The notes under the pieces: generated by a model
The model's input: only the letters and a program-made list of their open reading frames with translations
Told to the model about the DNA's origin: nothing
Databases searched by the model: none
Translations under genes and position numbers: made by a program
Part shown: positions 18,513 to 32,084 of the stretch, piece by piece
Numbering within the stretch: position 1 is the stretch's first letter
How the letters are laid out: every line of letters starts with the position of its first letter
Source of the DNA: Gammaproteobacteria bacterium
GTDB taxonomy: Bacteria > Pseudomonadota > Gammaproteobacteria > Xanthomonadales > Wenzhouxiangellaceae
NCBI GenBank assembly: GCA_021772985.1
Contig: JAJFKX010000020.1
Location: 62,001-126,000, forward strand
Length of the DNA: 64,000 bases
Direction of reading: 5' to 3'

Positions 18513-19729
18513 ACTGGACAAGAAATCTAAGGCTGTCTATCAGCGTGCTGGCTCGCGCCCGTTTGAGTACGCTGTTGTCTGCCAGCAGTATGACTATCGG
18601 AATTGCTGCTGTGATATTACTGTTGAGCGTGGCAGCTGGTGCGGAGCGGGCCTTCCAGGAAGCATTGGAACAGATGGGAAAGAACCTTCTTGCAGTGGGT
18701 GCCGAGCGTAGGCAAAGCGATGCTTTGCGCGGTGGCGCCAGGCGCTATCAGACCTTGACACTCGCAGACTGGCGCGCAATTAGCAGCCAGCTTGATTTGG
18801 TAACACGCGCAGCACCAATTGCAATGAATAATTTTGAGCTGAGTTACGCCGGCAAAGCCACCAGCACAACAGTCATTGGAACAACACCGGAATTTCAATT
18901 GACCAATAATCAAATCCTGGTGGCTGGCAGGTTTCTGGATGAATTCGATATATTGGACAACAGCCGGGTGGCGGTGATTGGAGCACAAGTCGCCAGCGAG
19001 CTGTTCATCAACAGCCGGGCTGTAGGTGAGTGGTTGCAGGTTGCTGGTGCGCCGTTTTTGGTGATTGGGGTGCTGCAGGAAAAGGGTGTAGATCAAACGG
19101 GATCAACTCAGGATGATCGAATATTGGTACCGGTCACAACTGCGCAGCGTCGCTTGTTGGGTACTGATTTTGTTGACCGGATTTTTGTCCAGGCGACATC
19201 AAAGGAAATGTTAACTGCTGCATTGGAACAGATACGCAGCTTATTGCGGGATCGTCATGGGCTGAATGAAAAATCGCAGGCTGATGATTTCACCATCAGA
19301 GACCAGGCTGGAATGCTTCAGACACTCGATCAGACTGATCGCTCATTGAGCCGTTTCCTGGCAGGCATTGCCAGCCTATCTTTGGGGCTTGCCAGTATTG
19401 GCTTATTGGCAGTCACGTTATTGTCGGTCAAGCAGCGTCAAGCTGAAATCGGCTTGCGACTGGCAGTCGGGGCATTGCCATCGCAATTGCTCATTCAGTT
19501 TCTGAGCGAGGCTGTAATCATCGCGATGCTGGGGGCTGTGATGGGATTGCTGGTTGGTATACTCGGTATTTTAGTTGGAAAATGGTTAATCGGTTGGCAG
19601 TTGATGTTGACCGGAGTGAATGTGTTTTACGCTTTGCTGTTATCGTTTGGGCTTGCCATTGTATTTGCTGTGTATCCAGCTATGCGTGCAGCTCAGCTTG
19701 ACCCCATCTTAGCCCTTAGGAGTGCCTGA
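18509..19729 (+). CDS. ABC transporter permease, MacB/FtsX type (second)
   Basis: A GTG start overlaps the upstream stop (GTGA, 18509-18512), giving 406 residues with the same layout as the first permease: TM1 (about 18-45), a periplasmic domain, three C-terminal helices and the coupling helix KQRQAEIGLRLAVGA, ending LDPILALRSA. The two permeases are paralogues and likely form a heterodimer with two copies of the ATPase. This differs from MacB, where ATPase and permease are fused. The response-regulator gene follows within four bases. Confidence 0.92.
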   Translation: MNWTRNLRLSISVLARARLSTLLSASSMTIGIAAVILLLSVAAGAERAFQEALEQMGKNLLAVGAERRQSDALRGGARRYQTLTLADWRAISSQLDLVTRAAPIAMNNFELSYAGKATSTTVIGTTPEFQLTNNQILVAGRFLDEFDILDNSRVAVIGAQVASELFINSRAVGEWLQVAGAPFLVIGVLQEKGVDQTGSTQDDRILVPVTTAQRRLLGTDFVDRIFVQATSKEMLTAALEQIRSLLRDRHGLNEKSQADDFTIRDQAGMLQTLDQTDRSLSRFLAGIASLSLGLASIGLLAVTLLSVKQRQAEIGLRLAVGALPSQLLIQFLSEAVIIAMLGAVMGLLVGILGILVGKWLIGWQLMLTGVNVFYALLLSFGLAIVFAVYPAMRAAQLDPILALRSA

Positions 19730-19733
19730 TCCA

Positions 19734-20441
19734 ATGAACCTAGTTAAGCCGGGGGCGCATCGAGTATTAATGATCGATGATGACATTGATCTGAACGCGC
19801 TGCTGACAGAATATCTGCAGGGCTTTGGACATAAGCTGGTTACTGCACCGAATGCAGCCAAAGGCTGGCTGGAATTACGGCGTGAACAACCGGACCTGAT
19901 CATCCTCGACATCATGTTGCCGGATATAGATGGCTTAACGCTGTGTCGTGAAATCCGCTCTGAATTCGATCTGCCGATTATTATGCTGACGGCCCGGGGT
20001 GAAGTCGCAGACCGGGTTTTAGGTTTGGAACTGGGAGCAGATGATTACATGTCCAAGCCGTTTGAGCCACGTGAGTTGGTGGCCCGGATTGAATCGGTGA
20101 TACGGCGTTCGCTAAATCGCAGTTCTTCTGAAACCTTAATCTGTGAAGGTTTAAGCCTTGAGCGGGGAACCCGGCGAGTGATGCTCAACGGGGCTGATAT
20201 TGATTTAACCACCATGGAATTCGAGCTTTTGCGGATACTGATGGAAAGCCATGGCCGGGTGATGTCACGCAACCGTTTAATTGAGCTGCTTCGGGGTATA
20301 GATGCTGACGTTTATGATCGTTCGATTGATATGCTGGTCAGCCGTTTGCGCGACAAGCTTGCTGATGACGCCCAAACTCCGCGATATATCAAAACCATAC
20401 GGCTGACCGGCTACCAATTCATCGGAACCACAATCCAGTGA
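19734..20441 (+). CDS. OmpR/CpxR-family response regulator
   Basis: I choose ATG 19734 because AGGAG (19718-19722) lies 11 bases ahead; the GTG at 19722 overlaps that site. The 235-residue protein has a receiver domain with acidic pocket Asp15-17, phospho-acceptor Asp59 (LDIMLPD), the switch Thr in LTARG and Lys in SKPF, followed by a winged-helix DNA-binding domain from about residue 140 (ending RLTGYQFIG). The receiver wording RVLGLELGADDY matches CpxR/RstA-type regulators. It is co-translated with the kinase (GTGA overlap) and likely controls this efflux operon. Confidence 0.93.
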   Translation: MNLVKPGAHRVLMIDDDIDLNALLTEYLQGFGHKLVTAPNAAKGWLELRREQPDLIILDIMLPDIDGLTLCREIRSEFDLPIIMLTARGEVADRVLGLELGADDYMSKPFEPRELVARIESVIRRSLNRSSSETLICEGLSLERGTRRVMLNGADIDLTTMEFELLRILMESHGRVMSRNRLIELLRGIDADVYDRSIDMLVSRLRDKLADDAQTPRYIKTIRLTGYQFIGTTIQ

Positions 20442-21745
20442 CCATCAATTCTGCAAAAATCATCACTGAATCTGAACAACAACCAGCGAAAGTTAAACGC
20501 AGGTTCAGTGTGGTATCAAGGTTAGCCGGTTCAACAGCTTTGCTGGCGACCGCTGTAGTACTACTGGCTATCATCTTTTCTCAGGCATTCCAGGGAAATT
20601 TCTTTAAAGGTGCATTTGAGACTCCGCTGGAGGAGTGGAGCACCATGATGGCCAGCCGGATAGGTTCGGATCATGAAATGGCTCAAGCAGTGGCGATGCG
20701 TCACCAGCTATGGTTGGTTGTATCCACTGAGGAAGGTTTTTTTGCCTATGGACCAAGTGGTGAGCCAGCCAATCATGAGCAACTGCAACAACAGGCTTCC
20801 CAGTATCGGAGAATCAATGTGGCGGGGCCGCATGGTGAACAGATTTCTATTTTCATGGATGGAAAAAGATTTGCCCGCAGTCAGGTTCCCTTACTGGTTG
20901 GTTTAATTGCGTTATTGCTGGTAACAATCGCTGTGATTTATGCGTTTCAGCTTTCCCAGTTAAGACCTTTACGCTGGTTACGCGATGGGGTTGATGCGGT
21001 TTCGCGTGGTGATTTTTCGACCCGTGTGCCGATCGTGAGGCAAGATGAAATCGGCCTGGTGGGCCAGGCATTTAACCACATGACCGGCCGTGTTGAAAAG
21101 ATGATCAGCAATCACGAATATCTGATGGCAGATGTCAGTCATGAGCTGCGTTCTCCTTTGGCGCGAATTAAGGTGGCGTTGGAATTTCTGCCTGAAGGAG
21201 ACAAACGAGATTCGATTTCACGGGATGTGCTGCAGATGGAAGCGCTGATCTCGATGTTGCTGGAGCGGGAACAAGTAAGGCACAGGGCTGAGCAGCCAGA
21301 AAAAGTGACAGTGGATCTGGTGGTCATGATCCGGGAGATTACCCATGGTTTCGAACAGCAAAGTCCGGGCATAAATTTAACCGGGATGCCCGCAGGGCTT
21401 GATATTCAGGCTGACCCGGCATTGCTAAGAGTGCTAGTCCAAAACCTGATCGATAATGCGGTCAAATTCTCATTGCCGGACAGTCGCCCTATTGCAATAA
21501 GTTTGAACCGCGATGATGACCGGGTTCAACTGGTTATTGATGACGATGGCCCAGGTATACCCGAAAACGAAATTGAAAGGGTATTTGAACCCTTTGTGAA
21601 ACTCGACCCGGCCCGTGGGCACCGCAGCGGGTACGGTTTGGGGCTGAATATATGCCAACGAATCGTACAGGCTCACAATGGCAGCATTCGATTCGTTTCA
21701 CCGGCAAAGCGTGGAGCTCAAGTGGTGGTGTCACTGCCCGCATAG
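20438..21745 (+). CDS. CpxA-like sensor histidine kinase
   Basis: A GTG start overlaps the regulator stop (20438-20441). The 435-residue protein has TM1 (about 27-50), a roughly 100-residue periplasmic sensor with a PhoQ/CpxA-like short alpha-beta pattern, TM2 (about 150-171), HAMP (about 172-225), a HisKA domain with the H-box DVSHELRSPLAR and phospho-acceptor His235, and a HATPase with NLIDNAVKFS, DDGPGIP and GYGLGLNI. The H-box wording is typical of CpxA-type kinases, which sense envelope stress. Paired with the upstream regulator. Confidence 0.93.
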   Translation: MTINSAKIITESEQQPAKVKRRFSVVSRLAGSTALLATAVVLLAIIFSQAFQGNFFKGAFETPLEEWSTMMASRIGSDHEMAQAVAMRHQLWLVVSTEEGFFAYGPSGEPANHEQLQQQASQYRRINVAGPHGEQISIFMDGKRFARSQVPLLVGLIALLLVTIAVIYAFQLSQLRPLRWLRDGVDAVSRGDFSTRVPIVRQDEIGLVGQAFNHMTGRVEKMISNHEYLMADVSHELRSPLARIKVALEFLPEGDKRDSISRDVLQMEALISMLLEREQVRHRAEQPEKVTVDLVVMIREITHGFEQQSPGINLTGMPAGLDIQADPALLRVLVQNLIDNAVKFSLPDSRPIAISLNRDDDRVQLVIDDDGPGIPENEIERVFEPFVKLDPARGHRSGYGLGLNICQRIVQAHNGSIRFVSPAKRGAQVVVSLPA

Positions 21746-21768
21746 CGATGACGCTGTTTCAGGTTATT

Positions 21769-21796
21769 CAACCGGATAAATACCCGGTTGTTCTTA
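21769..21796 (+). terminator. Probable intrinsic terminator of the efflux/two-component operon
   Basis: A seven-base stem CAACCGG (21769-21775) pairs with CCGGTTG (21784-21790) across an eight-base A/T-rich loop, followed by the T-rich TTCTTA. It lies 24 bases after the kinase stop and before the convergent TPR gene. The T-run is interrupted, so termination may be only moderate. Confidence 0.45.
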
Positions 21797-21829
21797 TTAA
21801 GCCAACTTGCAAACCAATATTTGAGCTAA

Positions 21830-22699
21830 TTATTGTTTGCTGTAGTATCCGTCAAACGCGGTTGACCATGTTTCTCCACCATCAGTGGTGGTTTCCCAAT
21901 GCTGTCTTACCCGTTGATCAGTTTGCACCGACCAGGTTACCCGGTTGGTTTCATCGGCTAGAATCATCGCATCATTTTCCAAATTACCTTCAAGGTAAAT
22001 CGGTGCACCTCGATTATCGATCCAGGTCTGATGCCACTTTTGTTTTTGCGGGTCATAAAAATTGATGCTTTTTCCGGCATAACCTCCCTGGCTTTGGTAA
22101 TTTTCATGTACCGAACAGTCATCATTGGAAGTGGTAATTGAACTCTGCGCCGTCCAGCCTTGCCGAGTTGGTGAAGTGACTGTCCATTCGCCCAGCCAAA
22201 AATCAAAAGCACGGTGTTCGGGACTATTGCATGGCTTGAGGTTATTAAGTGCAGTCAGGAATGTCGGCTCATTCGAAAAGCTGTAAAACTCAGTGCTGTT
22301 TTTGACCGCTTGAAATGGTCGCGCACCGGTGGCCTGTATTGCACTTATGCTATCAATGGCTTCATCTTTATCACCATTGGCTGCCTGGGAACGAGCAAGA
22401 AATAAAAGTGAATTCGGCAAAGGTGCGTTTTGATCCTGCAAAGCAATGGCTTGTTGCAGGGCCGCGATCGCATCTGGGTACTGCTGAAGTTGGTATAGAC
22501 TACGTCCCAGTCGAAACCAATATTGACCAGTGGCGTTTTCCAGCTTGGTTAAGTCCTGATATGACTGTGCAGCCTGGGGCCACTGCTGGGCCTGAAAATA
22601 GCTATCTGCCAGCTCAGCATCGGTAGAGGCCAGCAGGTTCGAATTGAACTGTGCAACAGCAAAGATAATACAGAGCCTGCAAACAAATTTAGGTGCCAT
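21830..22699 (-). CDS. Secreted TPR protein with C-terminal DUF1579/lipocalin-like domain
   Basis: A 289-residue protein with a signal peptide (residues 1-25, cleavage near LLAST). Tetratricopeptide-like helices follow at about 28-115 (AELADSYFQAQQWPQAAQSY, WFRLGRSLYQLQQYPDAIAAL), then a beta-rich C-terminal domain (about 150-289) opening with FDFWLGEWTVTSP, the hallmark of DUF1579-type lipocalin-like folds. The neighbouring upstream gene encodes another FGRLVGRWKIQD protein of the same general fold. Together they suggest a periplasmic ligand-handling pair; the substrate is unknown. Confidence 0.75.
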   Translation of the reverse strand: MAPKFVCRLCIIFAVAQFNSNLLASTDAELADSYFQAQQWPQAAQSYQDLTKLENATGQYWFRLGRSLYQLQQYPDAIAALQQAIALQDQNAPLPNSLLFLARSQAANGDKDEAIDSISAIQATGARPFQAVKNSTEFYSFSNEPTFLTALNNLKPCNSPEHRAFDFWLGEWTVTSPTRQGWTAQSSITTSNDDCSVHENYQSQGGYAGKSINFYDPQKQKWHQTWIDNRGAPIYLEGNLENDAMILADETNRVTWSVQTDQRVRQHWETTTDGGETWSTAFDGYYSKQ

Positions 22700-22722
22700 A
22701 GGGAATTCCTGTGTTTAATCAG

Positions 22723-23310
22723 TTAGTTTATAAATCGTTCTGCCTCAATGCGGTAAACCTCAACCCATGCTTCAGCAGTATTTTGTTGCTCCAGTTTCCA
22801 TGAAAAGTGGTTGTCGGAAATTTCGAAAAAGGTAATTTTTGAATCTGTTCCATTGAACAGGCCCCGCATAACCATGTTCTGATCTTCAAGTGATGCTGTG
22901 AAAGTATCAATTTTGGCACCGGTATTTGACGCCCAGGCCATTTCCCATTGTTTAAGTTGTGGGTTGTAGATACGGATATTGGTGCCATACTGGCGGCCAT
23001 TTTCTGGTGCTGGTTTGTCCATTCCCGGTGCAATCCAGTCATCCTGGATAGCGTTGCCAGCCAATATCCAGTAAAAATTCCAATCAGCGCCATTGCCTTG
23101 CTGCCATTCACCCTCTGCATTCAGGCCATAATCCTGAATTTTCCAGCGTCCAACCAGACGACCAAACTGCGATGTTTCCGCAGCTGCTTTAACCGATTGT
23201 TGTTGGGTGTTGATTTGTTCTGAGGCATTGGAGATTGCTATTGAGGCCAGCATTGGTATAGATGTCGTCAGTATCAATCGTGAAAGTTTTTGGATGATTT
23301 TGCGTTGCAT
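22723..23310 (-). CDS. Secreted DUF1579/lipocalin-like protein
   Basis: A 195-residue protein with a long signal peptide (hydrophobic 12-28, cleavage near SNASEQ). The mature domain starts FGRLVGRWKIQDYG and continues with W/N/Y-rich strands (ADWNFYWILAGNAIQDDWI), as in DUF1579-like small beta-barrels. It precedes the TPR-DUF1579 gene by 23 bases on the same strand, and a Lrp-type regulator is divergent. The pair probably arose by duplication of the barrel domain, one copy gaining TPRs. No catalytic residues are recognised. Confidence 0.75.
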   Translation of the reverse strand: MQRKIIQKLSRLILTTSIPMLASIAISNASEQINTQQQSVKAAAETSQFGRLVGRWKIQDYGLNAEGEWQQGNGADWNFYWILAGNAIQDDWIAPGMDKPAPENGRQYGTNIRIYNPQLKQWEMAWASNTGAKIDTFTASLEDQNMVMRGLFNGTDSKITFFEISDNHFSWKLEQQNTAEAWVEVYRIEAERFIN

Positions 23311-23388
23311 GAATGCTATTCCACTGGTGTTTGCAAAGGTATTTATTTCAACGGAAAACCTGCTTGAATTTGAACCTTCTGATCAAAC

Positions 23389-23400
23389 CATCATATGATG
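23389..23400. promoter_or_regulatory. 12-bp palindrome upstream of the Lrp-type regulator
   Basis: CATCATATGATG is a perfect palindrome located 79 bases after the divergent secreted gene starts and 89 bases before the regulator ATG. Lrp/AsnC proteins bind degenerate palindromes of about 12-15 bases, so this is a candidate operator; inference only. Confidence 0.35.
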
Positions 23401-23489
23401 ATTCAATTGTGCTCAGCCAGAGGCAATTGGCCCGATTTCCAATGGTTTTCCGGCACTTTGATAACCACAACGAGGCTTTAGCTGACAAA

Positions 23490-23960
23490 ATGTCAAAATC
23501 ATCTTTAAACGGCCTTGATTGGCAGTTATTGGAGCTACTTCAGGAAAATGGTCGAATGACGATTTCCGAACTGGCCAAACGGTTATCACGTTCTCGCAGC
23601 AGTATTGCTGAACACCTGGATAAGTTACGGGAAATCGGGGTGGTTAGTGGAATATCAGCCAGGATTGAGGAAGAGAAACTTGGTTTTGGGATTAGTGCCC
23701 TGGTGCGATTACAGGCAGATTCCTCGCGGCATAGAGAGATAATCAATACCATCACCAATATTCCAGAAGTAGCGGAATGCCATGTTTTAACTGGGGCCGA
23801 ATTGCTTATTATCCGTATGGTGGCCCGGAATATGCCACATTTGCGTGAGTTGGTTGACGGTCTGACAAGATTTGGCGCGACCCAAACCGACGTCATTTTT
23901 TCTACCGTGAAAAATCAATTGAAAGTGGATGCCAAATTGCGCAAAACGTTGCTCGGCTGA
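23490..23960 (+). CDS. Lrp/AsnC-family transcriptional regulator
   Basis: Starting at ATG 23490 gives 156 residues, the standard Lrp length; the frame is open further upstream but that part is atypical. Residues about 5-60 form the winged helix (LDWQLLELLQENGRMTISELAKRL, then SRSRSSIAEHLDKLREIGVVSGISA), and about 70-150 the RAM/ligand-binding domain. Lrp-type proteins respond to amino acids or related metabolites as octamers. It is divergent from the two DUF1579-like secreted proteins, which are its likely targets. Confidence 0.88.
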   Translation: MSKSSLNGLDWQLLELLQENGRMTISELAKRLSRSRSSIAEHLDKLREIGVVSGISARIEEEKLGFGISALVRLQADSSRHREIINTITNIPEVAECHVLTGAELLIIRMVARNMPHLRELVDGLTRFGATQTDVIFSTVKNQLKVDAKLRKTLLG

Positions 23961-24057
23961 ATTAAAAATCAATAATTTCAGGCTGCTGTTTTTCTTATGC
24001 TGCGGTTATTGGCAATCGCATTTGTTCGCGGGCAGTTTATAACACAAACCACAACCG

Positions 24058-25104
24058 CTAATTCTGATTGAATGGACTGTGCCTGCCGATCTTAATTTGA
24101 TTGTCATCATCAAATCTGCTCTCTTGCAGTGCAATCTGGCTCAATAGCAATTTCAGCCTTTGGTCTTGAATCCAGTGTGCAGTATGTATGGTTTGCGGCA
24201 AAAAGCCCCGATTCAGTTTATGCCCACCACCGGCTCCAGGCTCAAACACTTGAATGCCTTGTTGAATGCAGTACTCGATGCCCTGATAAAAACAGGTTTC
24301 AAAATGTAGGCAATCTATGTCAGCCATGCTGCCCCAATAACGTCCATACAAATGAGTTTTAGATTGCAGGAAAATGGCACTGGCCAGCTTTTCGCCATCG
24401 TGACTGGCGATGCAAAACTGCACCTGGTGACCTAAGCGCTTACAGATATGCTGTAAAAATGCTTCACTCAAAGCAGGGTAGTTACCGTATTCGCAAAAGG
24501 TTTTTTGATAGCAGCTGTGCACAAAGTGAATATCGTCTTCACCGGCATTGTTTCCAGAGATCCAATGATGGGTGATATTTGCCGTAGCAGCCTTACGACG
24601 TTCACGGCGAATTTCCTTGCGGCGCTTGCTGGTTAAAGCCAGCAGGAAATCATTGAAATTTTGATATTGATTATTGTGCCAGTGCAATTGTGTATCTGAG
24701 CGAATGATAAAGCCCGCTTTTTTTAACTGGTTTGCTTCCTGTGGTTGGCAATAGTTGACTTGTACGCAAGCCAGTTGTTGCTGTTCTGCCAGTTGAATGA
24801 CAGCTTGTATCAAGGTTTTTCTAAAACCTTTTGAATGGTTCTCTGCCTGCAGTCGGCTGCCGGCAATTGGCGAGTAGGGCACTTCAATAACCCATTTGGG
24901 GTACCAATCGACATCATGTGTGGCGGCAATCTTCGCCCATTGCCAGTCATAGACAAAATCACCAAAGCTGTGACTGGTTAAATAGCCCGCACAGGCTGCA
25001 ATCAATTCATTACCCTGGTATAAGCCCAGATGCAATGGCAACCAGCCTAAGTCACGATCCAAGGCACCGTGTTGTTCCAGTCCGTGCAGGAATTGATAGT
25101 CCAT
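24058..25104 (-). CDS. DUF482/FemAB-like GNAT-fold protein
   Basis: The first ATG (25104) gives 348 residues, but homology of DUF482-type GNAT proteins continues upstream: the frame stays open to 25242 and encodes ELCSAECWQRLTATDNPF, matching the family N-terminus that precedes a DNPF motif. No ATG, GTG or TTG exists in that extension. The body has KWVIEVPYSPIAGSRL, SSKRRKEIRRERRK-like basic residues (LTSKRRKEIRRERRKA) and CFYQGIEYCIQQG, as in peptidoglycan-type acyltransferase homologues. Likely an N-acyltransferase of unknown substrate. It lies downstream of trxB. Confidence 0.82.
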   Translation of the reverse strand: MDYQFLHGLEQHGALDRDLGWLPLHLGLYQGNELIAACAGYLTSHSFGDFVYDWQWAKIAATHDVDWYPKWVIEVPYSPIAGSRLQAENHSKGFRKTLIQAVIQLAEQQQLACVQVNYCQPQEANQLKKAGFIIRSDTQLHWHNNQYQNFNDFLLALTSKRRKEIRRERRKAATANITHHWISGNNAGEDDIHFVHSCYQKTFCEYGNYPALSEAFLQHICKRLGHQVQFCIASHDGEKLASAIFLQSKTHLYGRYWGSMADIDCLHFETCFYQGIEYCIQQGIQVFEPGAGGGHKLNRGFLPQTIHTAHWIQDQRLKLLLSQIALQESRFDDDNQIKIGRHSPFNQN

Positions 25105-25281
25105 AAATGGGTTATCAGTCGCTGTTAAGCGTTGCCAGCACTCAGCAGAACACAGCTCGGCGATACTATGTGCTGTTTTAGCGGTGATGTTGGCGGGTGT
25201 GTCGATGAGTGTATCCGCGGCTAGACCAGTACTGGGATTTTAACCCGGATCGTGTGCAACCGGATGCATTTGGGGCGGTTT

Positions 25282-25305
25282 GTAGCATGGTTATAACCAC
25301 GCTAC
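25282..25305. repeat. 24-base near-perfect palindrome between the GNAT-like gene and trxB
   Basis: GTAGC-A-TGGTTATAACCA-C-GCTAC is symmetric except for one base pair. It lies about 46 bases after the trxB stop on its strand. It could end trxB transcription by forming a hairpin, but there is no T-run on either side, so an intrinsic terminator is not proven; a protein-binding palindrome or small repeat is equally possible. Confidence 0.4.
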
Positions 25306-25351
25306 AGACCGGCTCGACGATATCGGTGGTGTTGTCGGTATTGAATCAGGA

Positions 25352-28795
<3,444 letters not shown>

Positions 28796-28803
28796 ATCGA
28801 CCG

Positions 28804-29514
28804 ATGAACAAGTTATTGCTGCTGCTGATTGGCTTGATGTGGATGTCTGTTCAGGCTCAAACTGAAAATAATACTGTGCTGGATACTGCGCCTGAGGAAG
28901 CAGCGGAAATTGCCGAAGCAGCACCTCCACTTGGCAACGGTTTAACCCAGTTGGAGACTTTTACAGATGGTTTGACCAGCTTCAACGCTGATTTTACCCA
29001 ATCGGTTTACGATACACAGGGCAGATTGGAGGAAACCAGTACCGGTGTGCTGTATCTGAGTAAGCCCAATTTACTGCATTGGAAATATACTGAACCTTTT
29101 CCACAACTGATTGTGGCAGATGGCTCTAAAGTCTGGTCTCATGATATTGATCTTGAACAGATTACCGTGCGTGAACAATCAGCGGCTGAAACACAATCTC
29201 CGCTGACATTACTGACTGATACAGACAGACTTTATCAAAGTTTTACTTTGCGAAATCTTGGCTTTGCAGATGAAATGTCCTGGCTGGAAATGCTGCCACG
29301 TAATGATTCCAGTGAAGCAACTGCCATCAGCAGTAATGATTTTGCCCGGATACTGGTTGGCCTGCGCGACGGGCAATTGCTGGTGATGGCACTTGAAGAT
29401 TCTTTAGGCCAAAGCACCGAAATCCGGTTCGATAATGGTTCCCGCAATGGTGAAGTTGATCAATCCTTGTTTGTGTTCATGCCACCTGCCGGAGTGGATG
29501 TGCTGGAAGGGTAA
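28804..29514 (+). CDS. lolA: Outer-membrane lipoprotein carrier protein LolA
   Basis: A 236-residue protein with a signal peptide (1-19, cleavage near VQAQT). A low-complexity Glu/Ala stretch (about 25-45) precedes the LolA barrel, recognised by FNADFTQSVYDTQG, GVLYLSKPNLLHWKY and the hydrophobic-cavity strands. LolA shuttles lipoproteins from LolCDE in the inner membrane to LolB. It directly follows ftsK, as in most gammaproteobacteria; rarA, which often comes next, is missing and serS follows after about 215 non-coding bases. Confidence 0.93.
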   Translation: MNKLLLLLIGLMWMSVQAQTENNTVLDTAPEEAAEIAEAAPPLGNGLTQLETFTDGLTSFNADFTQSVYDTQGRLEETSTGVLYLSKPNLLHWKYTEPFPQLIVADGSKVWSHDIDLEQITVREQSAAETQSPLTLLTDTDRLYQSFTLRNLGFADEMSWLEMLPRNDSSEATAISSNDFARILVGLRDGQLLVMALEDSLGQSTEIRFDNGSRNGEVDQSLFVFMPPAGVDVLEG

Positions 29515-29658
29515 ATCAGCTCTGAATATAACTCGCCCTGTGGGTGTTCAGGCAAAAACCGGACAATTTGTGGCACCGGTTTAATCCAAATAAGTTACCG
29601 GTTAATCTACTTATCTACTCAGTACGCTGGTTATAGAAACAGCCTGACCAGGCAATAA

Positions 29659-30978
<1,320 letters not shown>

Positions 30979-31009
30979 TCGCTGGAGTATTAGCTCATAA
31001 GGGGCTGAA

Positions 31010-31432
31010 TTATTCACAAGCTGTGGCCGGGTAATACCAGATATTCATTATTTTATCTTGAGCGAATTGATACACCGAAACGCTGCATTGTGATCGCGGG
31101 GTATGCTGGTGTTGCCAGCTTGCTTTTTCAATGGCTGTGGCAAAATTGCCGCTGACATTGAGCGCAATAAGTTCTGATTGACTGGAAGGGAAATCATCAA
31201 AATATTGTTCCATTGCTTTTTGTAATGCGTTATGTCCTGTGGTTTCAATATGAATCGAATCACCGTCGATATACATCCAGGCGATGCCCGGGTCAGTATT
31301 ATCCAGCATTGCATCAACGTCTTTGACATTAAAAGCATGTAGAAAAGCCTGAATCGTAGTGTGGTAGCTATCGGCAAGTGCCGAATGATTAAAAAACAAA
31401 AGCCAAATCAGTAAAATTTTTATCCTACACAT
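31010..31432 (-). CDS. Secreted NTF2/SnoaL-like protein
   Basis: Starting at 31432 the protein has 140 residues with a signal peptide (RIKILLIWLLFFNHSALADS); the frame extends to 31468 with twelve residues that would spoil it. The mature part follows the SnoaL pattern: a helix TIQAFLHAFNVKDVDAMLDN, the strand GIAWMYIDGDSI, helix NALQKAMEQYF, and C-terminal strands ending WYYPATAC. Such cone-shaped folds bind small hydrophobic ligands or act as isomerases; function unknown. Convergent with serS 31 bases away. Confidence 0.7.
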   Translation of the reverse strand: MCRIKILLIWLLFFNHSALADSYHTTIQAFLHAFNVKDVDAMLDNTDPGIAWMYIDGDSIHIETTGHNALQKAMEQYFDDFPSSQSELIALNVSGNFATAIEKASWQHQHTPRSQCSVSVYQFAQDKIMNIWYYPATACE

Positions 31433-31610
31433 TAACAGCAGTTCCGTGATTTTGATCAGGTGGCACATGCCAGGCTGTTTGAGTCTAGTTCAAAGCATGA
31501 TTGGAATAAACTGCAGTAGAGATAGTGTTTATTCATCTGCAGCAGGTATTTACCGTACAGGCCAATGACTAACGTGAAATAATAGGGATATACAGTTATT
31601 GGTTTATAAA

Positions 31611-32084
31611 ATGCGTTCAATCGGTTTTTTGGCTTTTTTTCTATTGTTATCACTGGGGGTTGGTTGGTTAAGCGGCAGTCTATTTCCGCCCGGTGATTGG
31701 TATGCTGCAATGATCAAGCCTGCCTGGAATCCGCCCAATTGGTTGTTTGCCCCGGTATGGACAACGTTGTATATCATGATGGCAGTTGCAGCCTGGTTGG
31801 TATGGCGTGAGCCAGTCAGTGGGTATCGGGATATCGGTCTACGCTGGTGGTATCTGCAACTGATGCTAAATGCAGGTTGGAGTGCTTTGTTTTTCGGCTT
31901 ACATCGTCCGGGTTGGGCGATGGCTGAACTAGCACTGTTGTGGCTGGCGATAGTGGTCACTTTACTGTATTTTTGGCGCGCCAGGCGAATAGCCAGTGTT
32001 TTGCTGATGCCCTATCTTGCCTGGGTCAGTTTTGCCTGGATATTGAACTTTACACTGTGGCGATTGAACGGTGGCTGGTTTTAA
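31611..32084 (+). CDS. TspO/MBR family tryptophan-rich membrane protein
   Basis: A 157-residue protein from ATG 31611 (a TTG 12 bases upstream is less likely). Five transmembrane helices with the family signature PAWNPPNWLFAPVWTTLYIMM and aromatic-rich WSALFFGL, and a final helix FAWILNFTLWRLNG. TspO/MBR proteins bind porphyrins, cholesterol-like lipids and other ligands, and are linked to oxidative stress and tetrapyrrole handling. It overlaps the convergent ArsR-like gene by four bases at the 3' end. Confidence 0.9.
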   Translation: MRSIGFLAFFLLLSLGVGWLSGSLFPPGDWYAAMIKPAWNPPNWLFAPVWTTLYIMMAVAAWLVWREPVSGYRDIGLRWWYLQLMLNAGWSALFFGLHRPGWAMAELALLWLAIVVTLLYFWRARRIASVLLMPYLAWVSFAWILNFTLWRLNGGWF

